Below, one piece after another: positions 25,774 to 34,533 of a stretch of DNA of 64,000 nucleotides. The DNA lies in assembly GCF_000786695.1 (NCBI RefSeq), contig NZ_CP009962.1, positions 3,348,001 to 3,412,000 of the forward strand, written 5' to 3'. Position 1 is the stretch's first letter. Each line of letters begins with the position of its first letter. This stretch comes from Collimonas arenae (GTDB lineage Bacteria > Pseudomonadota > Gammaproteobacteria > Burkholderiales > Burkholderiaceae_D). The notes under the pieces were generated by a model. It did no database searches. It was not told the DNA's origin and saw only the letters and a list, made by a program, of their open reading frames with translations. A program made the position numbers and the translations under genes.

Positions 25774-27663
25774 TCAGATAGCTACCTGGCGTCCGATCAG
25801 GATAACGCTGTCCTTCGGCAGCCGGAAGAAATCGCTGACGTGCATCGAGTTACGCTCCATCAGGGCAAACATGTTCCCTTGCCAAGCCGTCAGTCCTTGT
25901 CCATCCTCGCGCTGGATAACGTCGACATAACCCACGTAGTAGACGGCATCGTCAAAATCCAGGCTTGGGATTTGCTGGCAAGCCCTCTTCAACACGGCAG
26001 GAATATCCGGTTTTTCCATAAAGCCGAATCTTGCCTTGGCGCGCCAGTAATTGGGCTGGACCTGGGAAATCGTCAGGCGTTCCGACTCCTTAATCCAGGG
26101 AATCGCTTCGGACACCGCGTTCACCACAAACAGGTTTTCATGCAACGCCCGATTGTGCTTCACGTCCCACACCATGACCGGCGGCGTATCGCTATCGGTG
26201 CGCGACAGGAAAACTGCCGTGCCCGGTACGCGGGGAATATTTCGCGACACCAGCGAAGCCATGAACTCTTCAACCGGAACCGCCTGCTGGTCAAGGTTTT
26301 GCAGCACGGCGTTCGAGCCGCGATGCCATACCAGCATCGTGCCGAAAACGATACTCGCCAACAGCAGCGGCACATAGCCGCCATCGGCCACCTTGGTCAG
26401 GTTGGCAAGGAAAAACGACGCATCGATACAAACGAAAGCCCCGGCAACGACGCCGCTCTTGACGATCCCCCAGCCCCACACCTCGCGCATGGCGATGAAC
26501 AGCAATCCGGATGTGAGCAGCATAGTTGCCGCGACGGCAATGCCATACGCAGAAGCCAGATTGTCGGATTTACGGAACGCCAGCGTAAGACCAACCGTCA
26601 CGATCATCAGCAACCAGTTCACGATACCGACATAAATCTGACCGTAGCCTTCCTCGGAAGTTTGCTTGATGCGCAAACGCGGCAACCAGCCTAGCTGGAT
26701 TGCCTGGCGCGTCATCGAAAACGCACCGGTAATGATCGACTGGCTGGCAATAATCGTCGCCACCGTGGCCAGCACGATAAACGGGATCAGCAAGAAATCC
26801 GGGCACAGGCGGAAGAAGATGTTGTCGGTGGTCGGCGTTCCTTCCAGCACCAAGGCGGTCTGGCCGGCATAGTTAAGCAACAGGCTGGGGAGCACCACGG
26901 CGGACCATGCAAGACGGATCGGGCGCGCGCCGAAATGCCCCATGTCGGCGTACAGGGCTTCTGCCCCGGTAACACACAGAAAGACGCCGCCCAGGATCAG
27001 GAAACTGGCATAGCCGCTGGAGAACAGGTAATGCAAACCATAGAGCGGATTGAGGGCGGCCAGCACAGCCGGATGACGCGCAATACCGATTACACCCATG
27101 ACGGCCATCGCGACGAACCATAGCAGCATGATCGGACCAAAAGCTTTGCCGATGCGCGCCGTACCCAGCGGCTGAATCGCGAACAGTGCTACCAATATCG
27201 CCACTGCAGCCGGCAATATATAAGGCTCGACATCCGGCGTGACAATTTTCAATCCTTCCAGCGCAGAGAGCACCGAGATTGCCGGCGTAATCGCGCCATC
27301 GCCATAGATCAGCGCAGCGCCAAACAAACCAAGAGCCACGATAAGCGGTCGTTTGTGCTTTTTAATTCCCAGCAAAGACATCAGCGCCAGAATGCCGCCT
27401 TCGCCATCGTTATCGATACTCATGGCAAAGATGACATACTTTACCGACGTGATCATGATCAGCGTCCAGACAATCAGGGACAGCACGCCAAGTACCACAT
27501 CATGCGTAGCCGCCCCGCCAGTCATGCCCAGCACAGTCTTGAGCGTATACAAGGGGCTGGTGCCGATATCGCCAAAAACGATACCGAGCGCCGACAATCC
27601 CAGTACGGAGACGCCGGCGCGGCCGTTCGGCTTGGCAGAATCAGATTTGATGACTGTAGTCAT
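25774..27663 (-). CDS. kup: Low-affinity potassium transport protein Kup
   Basis: A 629-residue K+/H+ symporter of the inner membrane. The start LSALGIVFGDIGTSPLYTLK is the family signature. About twelve helices follow, including NDGEGGILALMSLLGIKK between helices and GDGAITPAISVLSALEG. The C-terminal hydrophilic domain of some 150 residues ends in SVILIGRQVAI. The length matches the family. ATG 27663 is preferred because family homology begins a few residues later. It stands alone, with no obvious regulator. It supplies potassium under ordinary or acid growth conditions. Confidence 0.95.
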   Translation of the reverse strand: MTTVIKSDSAKPNGRAGVSVLGLSALGIVFGDIGTSPLYTLKTVLGMTGGAATHDVVLGVLSLIVWTLIMITSVKYVIFAMSIDNDGEGGILALMSLLGIKKHKRPLIVALGLFGAALIYGDGAITPAISVLSALEGLKIVTPDVEPYILPAAVAILVALFAIQPLGTARIGKAFGPIMLLWFVAMAVMGVIGIARHPAVLAALNPLYGLHYLFSSGYASFLILGGVFLCVTGAEALYADMGHFGARPIRLAWSAVVLPSLLLNYAGQTALVLEGTPTTDNIFFRLCPDFLLIPFIVLATVATIIASQSIITGAFSMTRQAIQLGWLPRLRIKQTSEEGYGQIYVGIVNWLLMIVTVGLTLAFRKSDNLASAYGIAVAATMLLTSGLLFIAMREVWGWGIVKSGVVAGAFVCIDASFFLANLTKVADGGYVPLLLASIVFGTMLVWHRGSNAVLQNLDQQAVPVEEFMASLVSRNIPRVPGTAVFLSRTDSDTPPVMVWDVKHNRALHENLFVVNAVSEAIPWIKESERLTISQVQPNYWRAKARFGFMEKPDIPAVLKRACQQIPSLDFDDAVYYVGYVDVIQREDGQGLTAWQGNMFALMERNSMHVSDFFRLPKDSVILIGRQVAI

Positions 27664-27756
27664 GGGGTAAACATTCCTTTTTGGACGCAAAAAAATACGG
27701 CCTCTCCGATCAGGCGGAAAGGCCGGATATTCTTCCAAAGCGAAGACATTGCAATT

Positions 27757-28377
27757 TTATGCAGGGGTGATTACGCCGCTCCAGCCGGGCAGATAGTGCG
27801 CATCCTGGGTGGCGGCCAGTTTCTTGGCTTTGACCAGGGCTTTGGCGAAATCCTTTTGCACGCTGCCGATAGAAATACGCGAGCGCAAGAAGTCGGCCCA
27901 GAGGAATTCGCTGAACGGCGTCACGTCCTTGGCATAACCGCCGGCGCGGCGCAATTCTCCGGCCAGGCTGCGGTAAGGATCGTCCTGCAGGGATTCAAGC
28001 CGGGCCGGCAAGGCAGCGAAATCCCGGCGTATGCCGTCGTTGTCATAAGGATGCACCCATTGATGGTGATCCATCACAGTCCAGAAATTGGCAGGATTCA
28101 GGGAGGAAAGGTCTTTGAGCAGTAACAGCCAGCCGGTCTTGACCTCCTCCTCCAGCAAGGCCAGGCCGAAATGATGGTGGTCGACTATATAGTGTTTTCC
28201 ATCGGGACCGGTCACGGCGGGGAACCAATGCTGGTGGAGCGATGTGTCGCGCGCCTTCTTGCTCAGCTTGCTCCATTCTTTGCGCTTGAGCGCCACCTCC
28301 TCCTTGCCAACGGTAATTTGCGTAGGGTGAAGCTTTTCGATCTTGACGCTGATCAGCTGCGGTTGAGTCCGGTTCAT
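27757..28377 (-). CDS. ParB-like nuclease-fold protein (ParBc_2)
   Basis: A 206-residue protein matching the putative ParB-like family: KIEKLHPTQITVGKEEVALKR, then HYIVDHHHFGLALLEE with the His-rich turn, and a helical C-terminus (PFSEFLWADFLRSR). It lacks the HTH and dimer domains of chromosome-partitioning ParB, and no parA is near, so it is not a segregation protein. Relatives in Burkholderiales and fungi are uncharacterised. ATG 28377 (AGGGGAAT upstream) gives the family length. The function is unknown; ParB-fold CTP or nucleotide binding is possible. Confidence 0.75.
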   Translation of the reverse strand: MNRTQPQLISVKIEKLHPTQITVGKEEVALKRKEWSKLSKKARDTSLHQHWFPAVTGPDGKHYIVDHHHFGLALLEEEVKTGWLLLLKDLSSLNPANFWTVMDHHQWVHPYDNDGIRRDFAALPARLESLQDDPYRSLAGELRRAGGYAKDVTPFSEFLWADFLRSRISIGSVQKDFAKALVKAKKLAATQDAHYLPGWSGVITPA

Positions 28378-28475
28378 GCAATTCCCCTCAGGTTCACGAA
28401 ATGAGATTCTATGACAACTTGGCGGGAAAAAGGGGGTGCACATTCAGCGCATCCCCGTGACCGGGCACTCTCCTG

Positions 28476-29108
28476 TTAACGGCATTCTTTCCCGATGCCG
28501 CACATCAGCTTGATGCCAGCAGCAGCCGTCGCTTCCAGCGATTCCCTTGGATCACCGGCGCGCGAACGCAAGGCCAACGTGTGCAAGATCGCCGATGCCA
28601 TCTTCGCCAGCAGCGCCGGCTCCAGTGCTGCAGTCGATTCGCCCTGCTCCAGCGCACGCTGGAAGCGTGACTCGAATACCTGGTCAAAACTACGCAAGCC
28701 ATCCGCCAGCCGGTCGCGCACCTCGGCATCCACCACGGCCTGGGTAGCCGCGGTGCCGATCAACAGACAACCACGCGCAGCGCTGTCGAGTGGCAGATAC
28801 ATGCCAAGCGCCAGTTGATATACACGCAACAGCGCCTGCGCCAGCGGCAAATCGCTGGCGCAGGCCGCCGTCATTGCCTCGCGCCCCAGCGCTATATAGC
28901 GATCCAGCGTTTGCAGATAAAGCGCGTGCTTGTCACCGAACGCCGCGTACAGGCTGGGCCGGTTCATGCCGGTGGCTGCGCTGAGGTCGTCAAGCGAACT
29001 GCCGCCATAGCCCAGGCGCCAGAATACGTCGCGCGCATTGGTCAGCGCCTGCTCCGGATCGTAAGCCCGAGGCCGCCCACGGGCGCGCTTGTTTTCTTTT
29101 TGTTCCAT
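28476..29108 (-). CDS. TetR-family repressor divergent from glutathione S-transferase
   Basis: A 210-residue regulator. The N-terminal HTH reads ALTNARDVFWRLGYGGSSLDDLSAATGMNRPSLYAAFGDKHALYLQTLDRY, typical of AcrR-like TetR proteins. The C-terminal ligand domain contains SAARGCLLIGTAATQAVVD. It starts with a basic stretch (KENKRARGRPRAYDP). Its start codon lies 73 bp from the divergent GST gene, with a long palindrome between them. It most likely represses that gene and itself; the inducer is probably an electrophile or aromatic compound. Confidence 0.92.
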   Translation of the reverse strand: MEQKENKRARGRPRAYDPEQALTNARDVFWRLGYGGSSLDDLSAATGMNRPSLYAAFGDKHALYLQTLDRYIALGREAMTAACASDLPLAQALLRVYQLALGMYLPLDSAARGCLLIGTAATQAVVDAEVRDRLADGLRSFDQVFESRFQRALEQGESTAALEPALLAKMASAILHTLALRSRAGDPRESLEATAAAGIKLMCGIGKECR

Positions 29109-29134
29109 ACAGTATAAAAATGTTGACCGAGATA

Positions 29135-29158
29135 TTTTTGTACATTATAGTACAAAAA
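29135..29158. promoter_or_regulatory. Palindromic operator between tetR and gst
   Basis: TTTTTGTAC and GTACAAAAA form a perfect 9-bp inverted repeat around ATTATA, in the 73-bp gap between the divergent TetR and GST genes. Size and position suit a TetR-type dimer site that would shut off both promoters. Confidence 0.75.
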
Positions 29159-29181
29159 CAAATCGCTCACGGAGATCTCAC

Positions 29182-29799
29182 ATGGAACTGTATTTTTCCC
29201 CGCTGGCCTGTTCGCTGGCAACCCGCATTGCCCTGTATGAGGCTGACGCCAAGGCAGACTATATCCAGGTCAATACCAAGCTCAAGCAGTTGCATGATGG
29301 TACGGATTTCTATCCGATCAACGCATTGGGCCAAGTGCCGGTATTGCGCACGGATGATGGCGATTTATTGACTGAAAACACCGCCATCCTGCCCTACGTC
29401 GCGGACCTGTTCCCGCAAGCGGCGCTGGCGCCCGCAGACCGTCTGCAGCGCGCCAGAATGCAGCAATGGCTGGGCTTCATCAGCACGGAGCTGCACAAGG
29501 CCTTGTTTGTGCCGCTACTCGATCCCCACGCTTCGGAACCGGTGAAGACCTATGCCCGCAACAAGGCAGGTCTGCGCCTTGGCCATTTGCAGACGCATCT
29601 GGCTGACCGCGAATTCCTTCTGGACCGCTTCAGCGTGGCCGATGCCTATCTGTTCACCGTGCTTAACTGGGCCTCCCATGGCGGCATCGATCTGGCGCAA
29701 TGGCCACGGGTCAAGGAATACTATGGCCGGCAGTTGCAGCGCCCCAGCATTGCGCAGGCGCTGACAGAAGAGCTCGCGCTATTCCGCGCAAAATCCTGA
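29182..29799 (+). CDS. Glutathione S-transferase, beta class
   Basis: A 205-residue cytosolic enzyme conjugating glutathione to electrophiles. The N-terminal thioredoxin fold has Cys10 in SPLACSLATRIAL, the position of the bacterial beta-class catalytic cysteine, and the cis-Pro glutathione-binding segment GQVPVL with DLLTENTAI. The helical C-terminal domain ends with FSVADAYLFTVLNW, the class N-capping/hydrophobic staple region. CGGAGAT precedes ATG 29182. Control is probably by the divergent TetR through the palindrome. Confidence 0.93.
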   Translation: MELYFSPLACSLATRIALYEADAKADYIQVNTKLKQLHDGTDFYPINALGQVPVLRTDDGDLLTENTAILPYVADLFPQAALAPADRLQRARMQQWLGFISTELHKALFVPLLDPHASEPVKTYARNKAGLRLGHLQTHLADREFLLDRFSVADAYLFTVLNWASHGGIDLAQWPRVKEYYGRQLQRPSIAQALTEELALFRAKS

Positions 29800-29810
29800 G
29801 CACGACAATA

Positions 29811-29953
29811 AGAGGCTGTTGCAAACACACTGGCATTGTTGCCCCTGCAGGCAGACGACAGTGTCGTCTGAAACCCCTGCTACACCCTCCTAGCCGTACT
29901 ACTCGTACTGTCTTCGTCGGAGCGCCTAGCCATCTGTGTTCGCAACAACCTCT
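29811..29953. mobile_element. Candidate 143-bp MITE/REP-like element with 18-bp terminal inverted repeats
   Basis: The ends AGAGGCTGTTGCAAACAC (29811-29828) and GTGTTCGCAACAACCTCT (29936-29953) are inverted repeats with two mismatches in 18. Inside lies a second perfect dyad, CAGACGACA-G-TGTCGTCTG (29851-29869). There is no open reading frame of note and no clear target duplication. It sits just after the GST stop codon. It looks like a non-autonomous repeat, but I see only one copy in this window. Confidence 0.5.
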
Positions 29954-29962
29954 ACAAAGACC

Positions 29963-30001
29963 GCACCCGATGAATGATCTGAAACGGGTGCAGTTTTTTT
30001 T
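29963..30001 (+). terminator. Intrinsic terminator downstream of gst
   Basis: GCACCCG (29963-29969) pairs with CGGGTGC (29985-29991) and is followed by AG and a run of eight or more T. The orientation suits transcripts coming from gst on the plus strand, beyond the repeat element. The pgm stop codon lies a few bases on, on the other strand. Confidence 0.7.
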
Positions 30002-30004
30002 AAT

Positions 30005-31684
30005 TCATTTTGTGGCTGCCGGCGGCGGTTGTGATTGGGAAGCGCCGGCCAGCGCAGCGTCGACAATTGCCTGCGCCTCTTTGACGATACGTTGCAAGTG
30101 ATCCTCGCCATGAAAACTCTCAGCGTAGATCTTGTAGATATTCTCCGTACCTGATGGCCGCGCTGCAAACCAGCCACCGGCTGTAGCCACACGCACGCCG
30201 CCGACAGGTGCGTCGTTACCGGGCGCCTTGCTGATGACGCTTTGGATTTTCTCACCGGCCAATTCAGTGCTTTGAATTTTCTGCGGCGACAAGGCGGCCA
30301 GCATTTTCTTTTGCGCCGGCGTTGCGCTCGCTTCGACCCTGGTAGCCACCGGATCGCCGAACTCGCTGGCCAGCAGGCGATACGCGTCGCCCGGATCGCG
30401 GCCGCTGCGTGCAGTAATCTCCGCCGCCAGCAACCCCGGCACCAGGCCATCCTTGTCAGTGGTCCAGGCCGATCCATCCAGCCGCAAGAACGTGGCGCCC
30501 GCGCTCTCCTCGCCGCCAAAGCCGAGCGAACCGTCGCTCAGGCCGTCGGCAAACCATTTGAAGCCGGCCGGCACCTCTACCAGCTTGCGCTTCAGACGGG
30601 CGCAGATGCGGTCGATGATCTGGCTGCTGACCACAGTCTTGCCAACGCCCGCAGTCTGCGGCCACTGGCTGCGGTGCTGGAAAAGATATTCAATGGCCAC
30701 CGCCAGATAATGATTGGCCGGCATCAGACCGACGCTTCTGGTGACGATGCCGTGGCGGTCATGATCGGTGTCGCAGGCGAATGCAATATCGTAACGATCC
30801 CTCATTCCCAGCAGGCGCTGCATGGCGTAGGACGATGACGGATCCATGCGGATGCGACCATCCCAATCAAGCGCCATGAAACGGAAGGTCGGATCGACCT
30901 CTTCGCTTATCACACTCAGGTTCAGCTTGTAATGCTCGCCGATCCGCTGCCAGTAATGAACGCCCGCTCCGCCCAACGGGTCCACGCCCAGATGGATGCC
31001 AGCGTCGCGAATCACTCCCATGTCGATCACCAGGCCGAGTTCGCTGACATAGGTATTCAGAAAATCATAACGATGTGTAGTGTCCAGCCGCAAAGCCTTT
31101 TGCAGCGGCATTCTTTTGACATCCTTGAGACCACCCTTGAGAAACGCATTGGCGGCGGCTTCGATCCAGCCGGTGACATCGGTATCGGCAGCGCCGCCAT
31201 TGGGCGGGTTGTACTTGAAGCCGCCGTCTTCCGGTGGATTATGCGAAGGCGTGATAACGATGCCATCCGCCAGGCCGCTGCTGCGGCCACGGTTATAGTT
31301 GATGATGGCGTGCGAGACGGCCGGCGTCGGCGTGTATTCGTCACCTTCCGCCAGCATGATGTCGACACCATTGGCCGCCAGCACTTCGACCGCGCTGGCG
31401 CAGGCAGATACCGACAGTGCGTGGGTATCTGCACCGACAAACAACGGACCGTTGATGCCATGCTTGCTGCGATAGGTGCAAATCGCCTGGCTGATGGCCA
31501 GAACATGGGCTTCGTTAAAGCTGCTATCGAACGACGATCCGCGGTGACCGGAAGTCCCGAACGCTACACGCTGCTCCACCACCTCAGGATCGGGGATATT
31601 CGTATAGTAGGCGGAGACCAGCTTTGGCACATCCACCAGTAACGCCATGGGGGCCGGCTTGCCGGCCAGGGGACTGATTTTCAT
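30005..31684 (-). CDS. pgm: Phosphoglucomutase, alpha-D-glucose specific
   Basis: A 559-residue cytoplasmic enzyme interconverting glucose-1-P and glucose-6-P. It begins like the E. coli Pgm class: [21 protein letters not shown], with the active-site serine in [19 protein letters not shown], the metal loop [10 protein letters not shown], the sugar loop [10 protein letters not shown] and the phosphate-binding [16 protein letters not shown]. All four domains look intact. ATG 31684 opens [12 protein letters not shown]. It lies 126 bp downstream of the gnd-like gene on the same strand, so the two may be cotranscribed, joining glycogen/trehalose and pentose phosphate metabolism. Confidence 0.95.
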   Translation of the reverse strand: MKISPLAGKPAPMALLVDVPKLVSAYYTNIPDPEVVEQRVAFGTSGHRGSSFDSSFNEAHVLAISQAICTYRSKHGINGPLFVGADTHALSVSACASAVEVLAANGVDIMLAEGDEYTPTPAVSHAIINYNRGRSSGLADGIVITPSHNPPEDGGFKYNPPNGGAADTDVTGWIEAAANAFLKGGLKDVKRMPLQKALRLDTTHRYDFLNTYVSELGLVIDMGVIRDAGIHLGVDPLGGAGVHYWQRIGEHYKLNLSVISEEVDPTFRFMALDWDGRIRMDPSSSYAMQRLLGMRDRYDIAFACDTDHDRHGIVTRSVGLMPANHYLAVAIEYLFQHRSQWPQTAGVGKTVVSSQIIDRICARLKRKLVEVPAGFKWFADGLSDGSLGFGGEESAGATFLRLDGSAWTTDKDGLVPGLLAAEITARSGRDPGDAYRLLASEFGDPVATRVEASATPAQKKMLAALSPQKIQSTELAGEKIQSVISKAPGNDAPVGGVRVATAGGWFAARPSGTENIYKIYAESFHGEDHLQRIVKEAQAIVDAALAGASQSQPPPAATK

Positions 31685-31810
31685 GATGTAATTCCTGGAA
31701 TGTCGGATTAACGCAGCGCGATCCACAGGCCAGACCTTGGCCCCGGACGGATGGCGCCTAGACTGCCACTCGCCAAATTGCGCTGCGTCGTTCCAGCCTG
31801 CATGCTGTCA

Positions 31811-32833
31811 TCAATCGGGCTTGGCGGGCTTCTCGACATGGCCGCCGAAACCTTGCCGCATGGCTGACAACACCTTGTTGGAAAACTCGTCTTCGCCACG
31901 CGAACTGAAACGGGAAAACAATGCGGCGCTCAGGATCGGCACCGGCACGGCTTCGTCGACCGCGGCATTGATGGTCCATCTGCCCTCGCCCGAATCGGAG
32001 ACATGGCCGGCGTAGTTTTCCAGCGTCGGATCTTTCAGCAGCGCACCGGCGGTCAGGTCCAGCAGCCAGGAGCCGATCACGCTGCCGCGCCGCCACAATT
32101 CGGTGATCTCCGGCAAATCGAGGTCGTACTGATAGTGCTCCGGATGACGTAGCGGCGTGGTTTCGGCGTCGGCCACGCTCTTCTGCTTGCCGACGTTGGC
32201 GTGCCGCAAAATATTCAGGCCTTCGGCATAGGCGCCCATGATGCCGTACTCGATACCGTTATGCACCATCTTGACAAAATGTCCGGCGCCTTGTGGTCCG
32301 CAGTGCAGATAACCCTGCTCGGCGCTGCTGCCGCTCTTGTTGCGGCCGGACGTAGGTGTGGCGGCATCGGCGCCAGGCGCCAGCGTCTTGAAAATTGGCG
32401 CCAGATGTTGCACCGTTTCCGTCTCGCCGCCGATCATCAGGCAATAGCCGCGGTCAAAGCCGGCCACGCCGCCGCTGGTGCCGACATCGACATAATGAAT
32501 CTGTTTGGCTTTCAGTTCAGCGCCGCGGCGAATGTCGTCATGATAGTAAGAATTACCGCCATCGATCACGATGTCCCCAGCTTCCAGCAATGGCACCAGC
32601 AACGCCAGGTTTTCATCAACCACGGCCGCCGGTAGCATCAGCCACAGCACGCGCGGTGCTTTCAGCTGGCTGACAAGATCCTGCAACGATGAAGCGCCAA
32701 CCGCGCCGGGGTGTACTGCCGCCTTGACGGCATCCGGGTGCAAGTCATATACCACGCACTGGTGGTCGCCTCTGGTCAAACGCCTGGCCATGTTGGCGCC
32801 CATGCGCCCTAAACCAATCATGCCTAGTTGCAT
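31811..32833 (-). CDS. gnd: 6-phosphogluconate dehydrogenase, short YqeC/GndA-like form
   Basis: A 340-residue oxidative decarboxylase converting 6-phosphogluconate to ribulose-5-P. The Rossmann motif is [12 protein letters not shown], the substrate loop [22 protein letters not shown], and the catalytic Lys/His region [18 protein letters not shown]. It is shorter than the 470-residue NADP enzyme. The second-strand end VVYDLH carries Asp, which usually favours NAD over NADP, so an NAD-preferring enzyme is inferred. It ends with a charged tail. It is the upstream member of a possible gnd-pgm unit. Confidence 0.92.
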   Translation of the reverse strand: MQLGMIGLGRMGANMARRLTRGDHQCVVYDLHPDAVKAAVHPGAVGASSLQDLVSQLKAPRVLWLMLPAAVVDENLALLVPLLEAGDIVIDGGNSYYHDDIRRGAELKAKQIHYVDVGTSGGVAGFDRGYCLMIGGETETVQHLAPIFKTLAPGADAATPTSGRNKSGSSAEQGYLHCGPQGAGHFVKMVHNGIEYGIMGAYAEGLNILRHANVGKQKSVADAETTPLRHPEHYQYDLDLPEITELWRRGSVIGSWLLDLTAGALLKDPTLENYAGHVSDSGEGRWTINAAVDEAVPVPILSAALFSRFSSRGEDEFSNKVLSAMRQGFGGHVEKPAKPD

Positions 32834-32951
32834 CCTGCTCTCCTCGCTGAATAAATATGACGACGGTAGCCATGTTACCCGCTGCCGTTTCCCATGTCTT
32901 TTATTCTGTCGATTGTTACCTCTTCTTACTGTGGGTCGTCGCCAATCCTCT

Positions 32952-33200
32952 TCAATGCATTTCTTTCTTGCGGCTTTTTTCTATCAGCGTAATGGCATAA
33001 GTGCGAGCTTCGGCTTCCGCCTCTTTTTCGCTGGCGAAGACGGTGTCGACGGCCACCCGCTGCAACGGAAAAATATCGTTTCTGTGCATGGGATTGCAGG
33101 AAGGCGCATAGATCGCCAGGTTGGCGACCCAACCTTCGCTATCAGGCAATTGCAACCCGGAACATTCGATTTCGTACTCACCAATAGTTTCTGATTGCAT
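32952..33200 (-). CDS. Small hypothetical protein, 82 residues
   Basis: I do not recognise this protein. It is acidic in the middle, starts [15 protein letters not shown], contains two segments that could be beta strands ([11 protein letters not shown] and [13 protein letters not shown]), and ends in a charged helix ([22 protein letters not shown]). No signal peptide or membrane segment is seen. GGAGAC stands before ATG 33200; a longer frame to 33263 lacks a ribosome site. The composition and codon use look like real coding sequence. It is isolated between gnd and the rcnB-like gene. Confidence 0.65.
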   Translation of the reverse strand: MQSETIGEYEIECSGLQLPDSEGWVANLAIYAPSCNPMHRNDIFPLQRVAVDTVFASEKEAEAEARTYAITLIEKSRKKEMH

Positions 33201-33506
33201 GGCAGTCTCCATAAGGTCGCAAGGATGATCGAAGCAAATCATTGAAAAAAACACGCGGCGCAATATCCGTCCGAGAGGTCACTCTGCGGATGCCCCGGAT
33301 GCTTCCGATCAGATCACATCTGCCCATTCTTCGCCACTGTAAACAGTTGCAGCGGGAACTGCAGCACATTCAGAAAATGGGAAAGCGTAACTCTGACCTC
33401 AACACGAGATCTCGCAGCAACAACAAAAGCCTCTCCCGACCGTCCGGTCAGAAGAGGTCTGGTGTCCGCCTGGCGCCAGTTACGCCAGGAGTTGACGCGC
33501 TATTTG

Positions 33507-33956
33507 TCAGTTACCCAACAAAAGCTGCATGATGATGCCGGTCGATATCGCCACCAGCACATAATCGCCGCCGGTTTGCACCCAATGGTAGCCACGCGGC
33601 GGCGCATTCAGGTGGTGGCCGCGCCAGTCATCGACGACATATTGCCGGTTGCGGTATTCAGGCGGCAGGCGCTGGCCGCGATAAAAGGCGTGATCAGGAC
33701 CCGCGCCACGCTCGTCACGACGCTGATCGTTGTAATTGCCACGGTCTGGCTGGCGACCTTGGTCGTCGCGGCGGCCCTGATCATCACGGCGACCCTGGTC
33801 GTCACGGCGGTCGGACCTGTCGTCGCGGCGATCAGGCCTGTCATTGCGCTGCTGGCCGTTATGCTGGACGGGAATATCGAGTCCCTGGCCAAATGCAAAT
33901 CCTCCTGCGGCCAACGACATTGCCATAATGGCGGAAACAATGGTTTTTGCTTTCAT
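33507..33956 (-). CDS. RcnB-like periplasmic protein with Arg/Asp repeats
   Basis: A 149-residue exported protein: signal peptide to about residue 24 (ending FAFGQ), a very polar stretch with three DDQGRR repeats and other RDD units, then the RcnB domain (PDHAFYRGQRLPPEYRNRQYVVDDWRGH, PPRGYHWVQTGGDYVLVAI). The final hydrophobic stretch IAISTGIIMQLLL-like segment is typical of the family. RcnB in E. coli helps nickel/cobalt homeostasis, but most homologues like this one are of unknown role. It stands alone. Confidence 0.82.
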   Translation of the reverse strand: MKAKTIVSAIMAMSLAAGGFAFGQGLDIPVQHNGQQRNDRPDRRDDRSDRRDDQGRRDDQGRRDDQGRQPDRGNYNDQRRDERGAGPDHAFYRGQRLPPEYRNRQYVVDDWRGHHLNAPPRGYHWVQTGGDYVLVAISTGIIMQLLLGN

Positions 33957-34533
33957 GCTGGGCTCCAGTTAATTGATAACAGGTCCTAAATCCACGATAG
34001 CCTCGCTGCTGCACGAATTCTGTGCGGCAACGCACATATGGCCCAATCCGGTCGCAAACCGCAGCACAACCACCGTAGTACAACCACGCTACGTGCTGCA
34101 GCGCACTGATCCAGTCAGACAGCTACTTACAGCCTGATGGCCTTTGTAGTGTACCGGAAAACCGATCAGTAGCCACATGGGCATGGCCGGCAAAAAAACC
34201 GTTCGCAGCGCTGCCGGCTTAGCCCGCCGGCGCGAACATGTCTTCCTCAGAAAATAGTCGAATCTGGAACTCATCTGCTGCATTTCCTGGTCAACATGGC
34301 ATTCATTGCTATCCCTGCCTATAAGAACATTCCCAATGACAACATATCGGCTAAAATCGTCACGCTGCATGCTAGGTTTAAGCTGCAAAAAAACAAACAA
34401 TATTTACACTGCCATGATCATTCCACAGCGCATCGTCTCTACCCCGCCATTTCCGCTCAATAGTGGAATGCAATAGGGGCAGGCACGGACTGCGTGTGTT
34501 GTACAAGATTTTTTTTATAAGGATTATTTCCGC
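33957..34533. other. Intergenic region, nothing recognised
   Basis: 577 bases between divergent genes. The frames present give implausible proteins, and I see no strong hairpin, repeat or operator. The right end is AT-rich (34505-34533) and probably holds the promoter of the M13 peptidase, with AAGGA just ahead of its start codon. Confidence 0.5.

Noticed and set aside
25534..26694. Plus-strand frame of 386 codons across the HAD gene end and kup
   Set aside because: It spans the stop of one gene and lies antisense to kup, whose membrane protein is unmistakable.
29811..29953. Remnant of a transposase gene in the 143-bp element
   Set aside because: No frame of useful length or transposase motif is present, so I call it a non-coding repeat candidate only.
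33742..33830. Repeats in the RcnB-like gene as a mobile or regulatory repeat
   Set aside because: The repeated units are in frame and encode the DDQGRR motif, a usual feature of this protein family.
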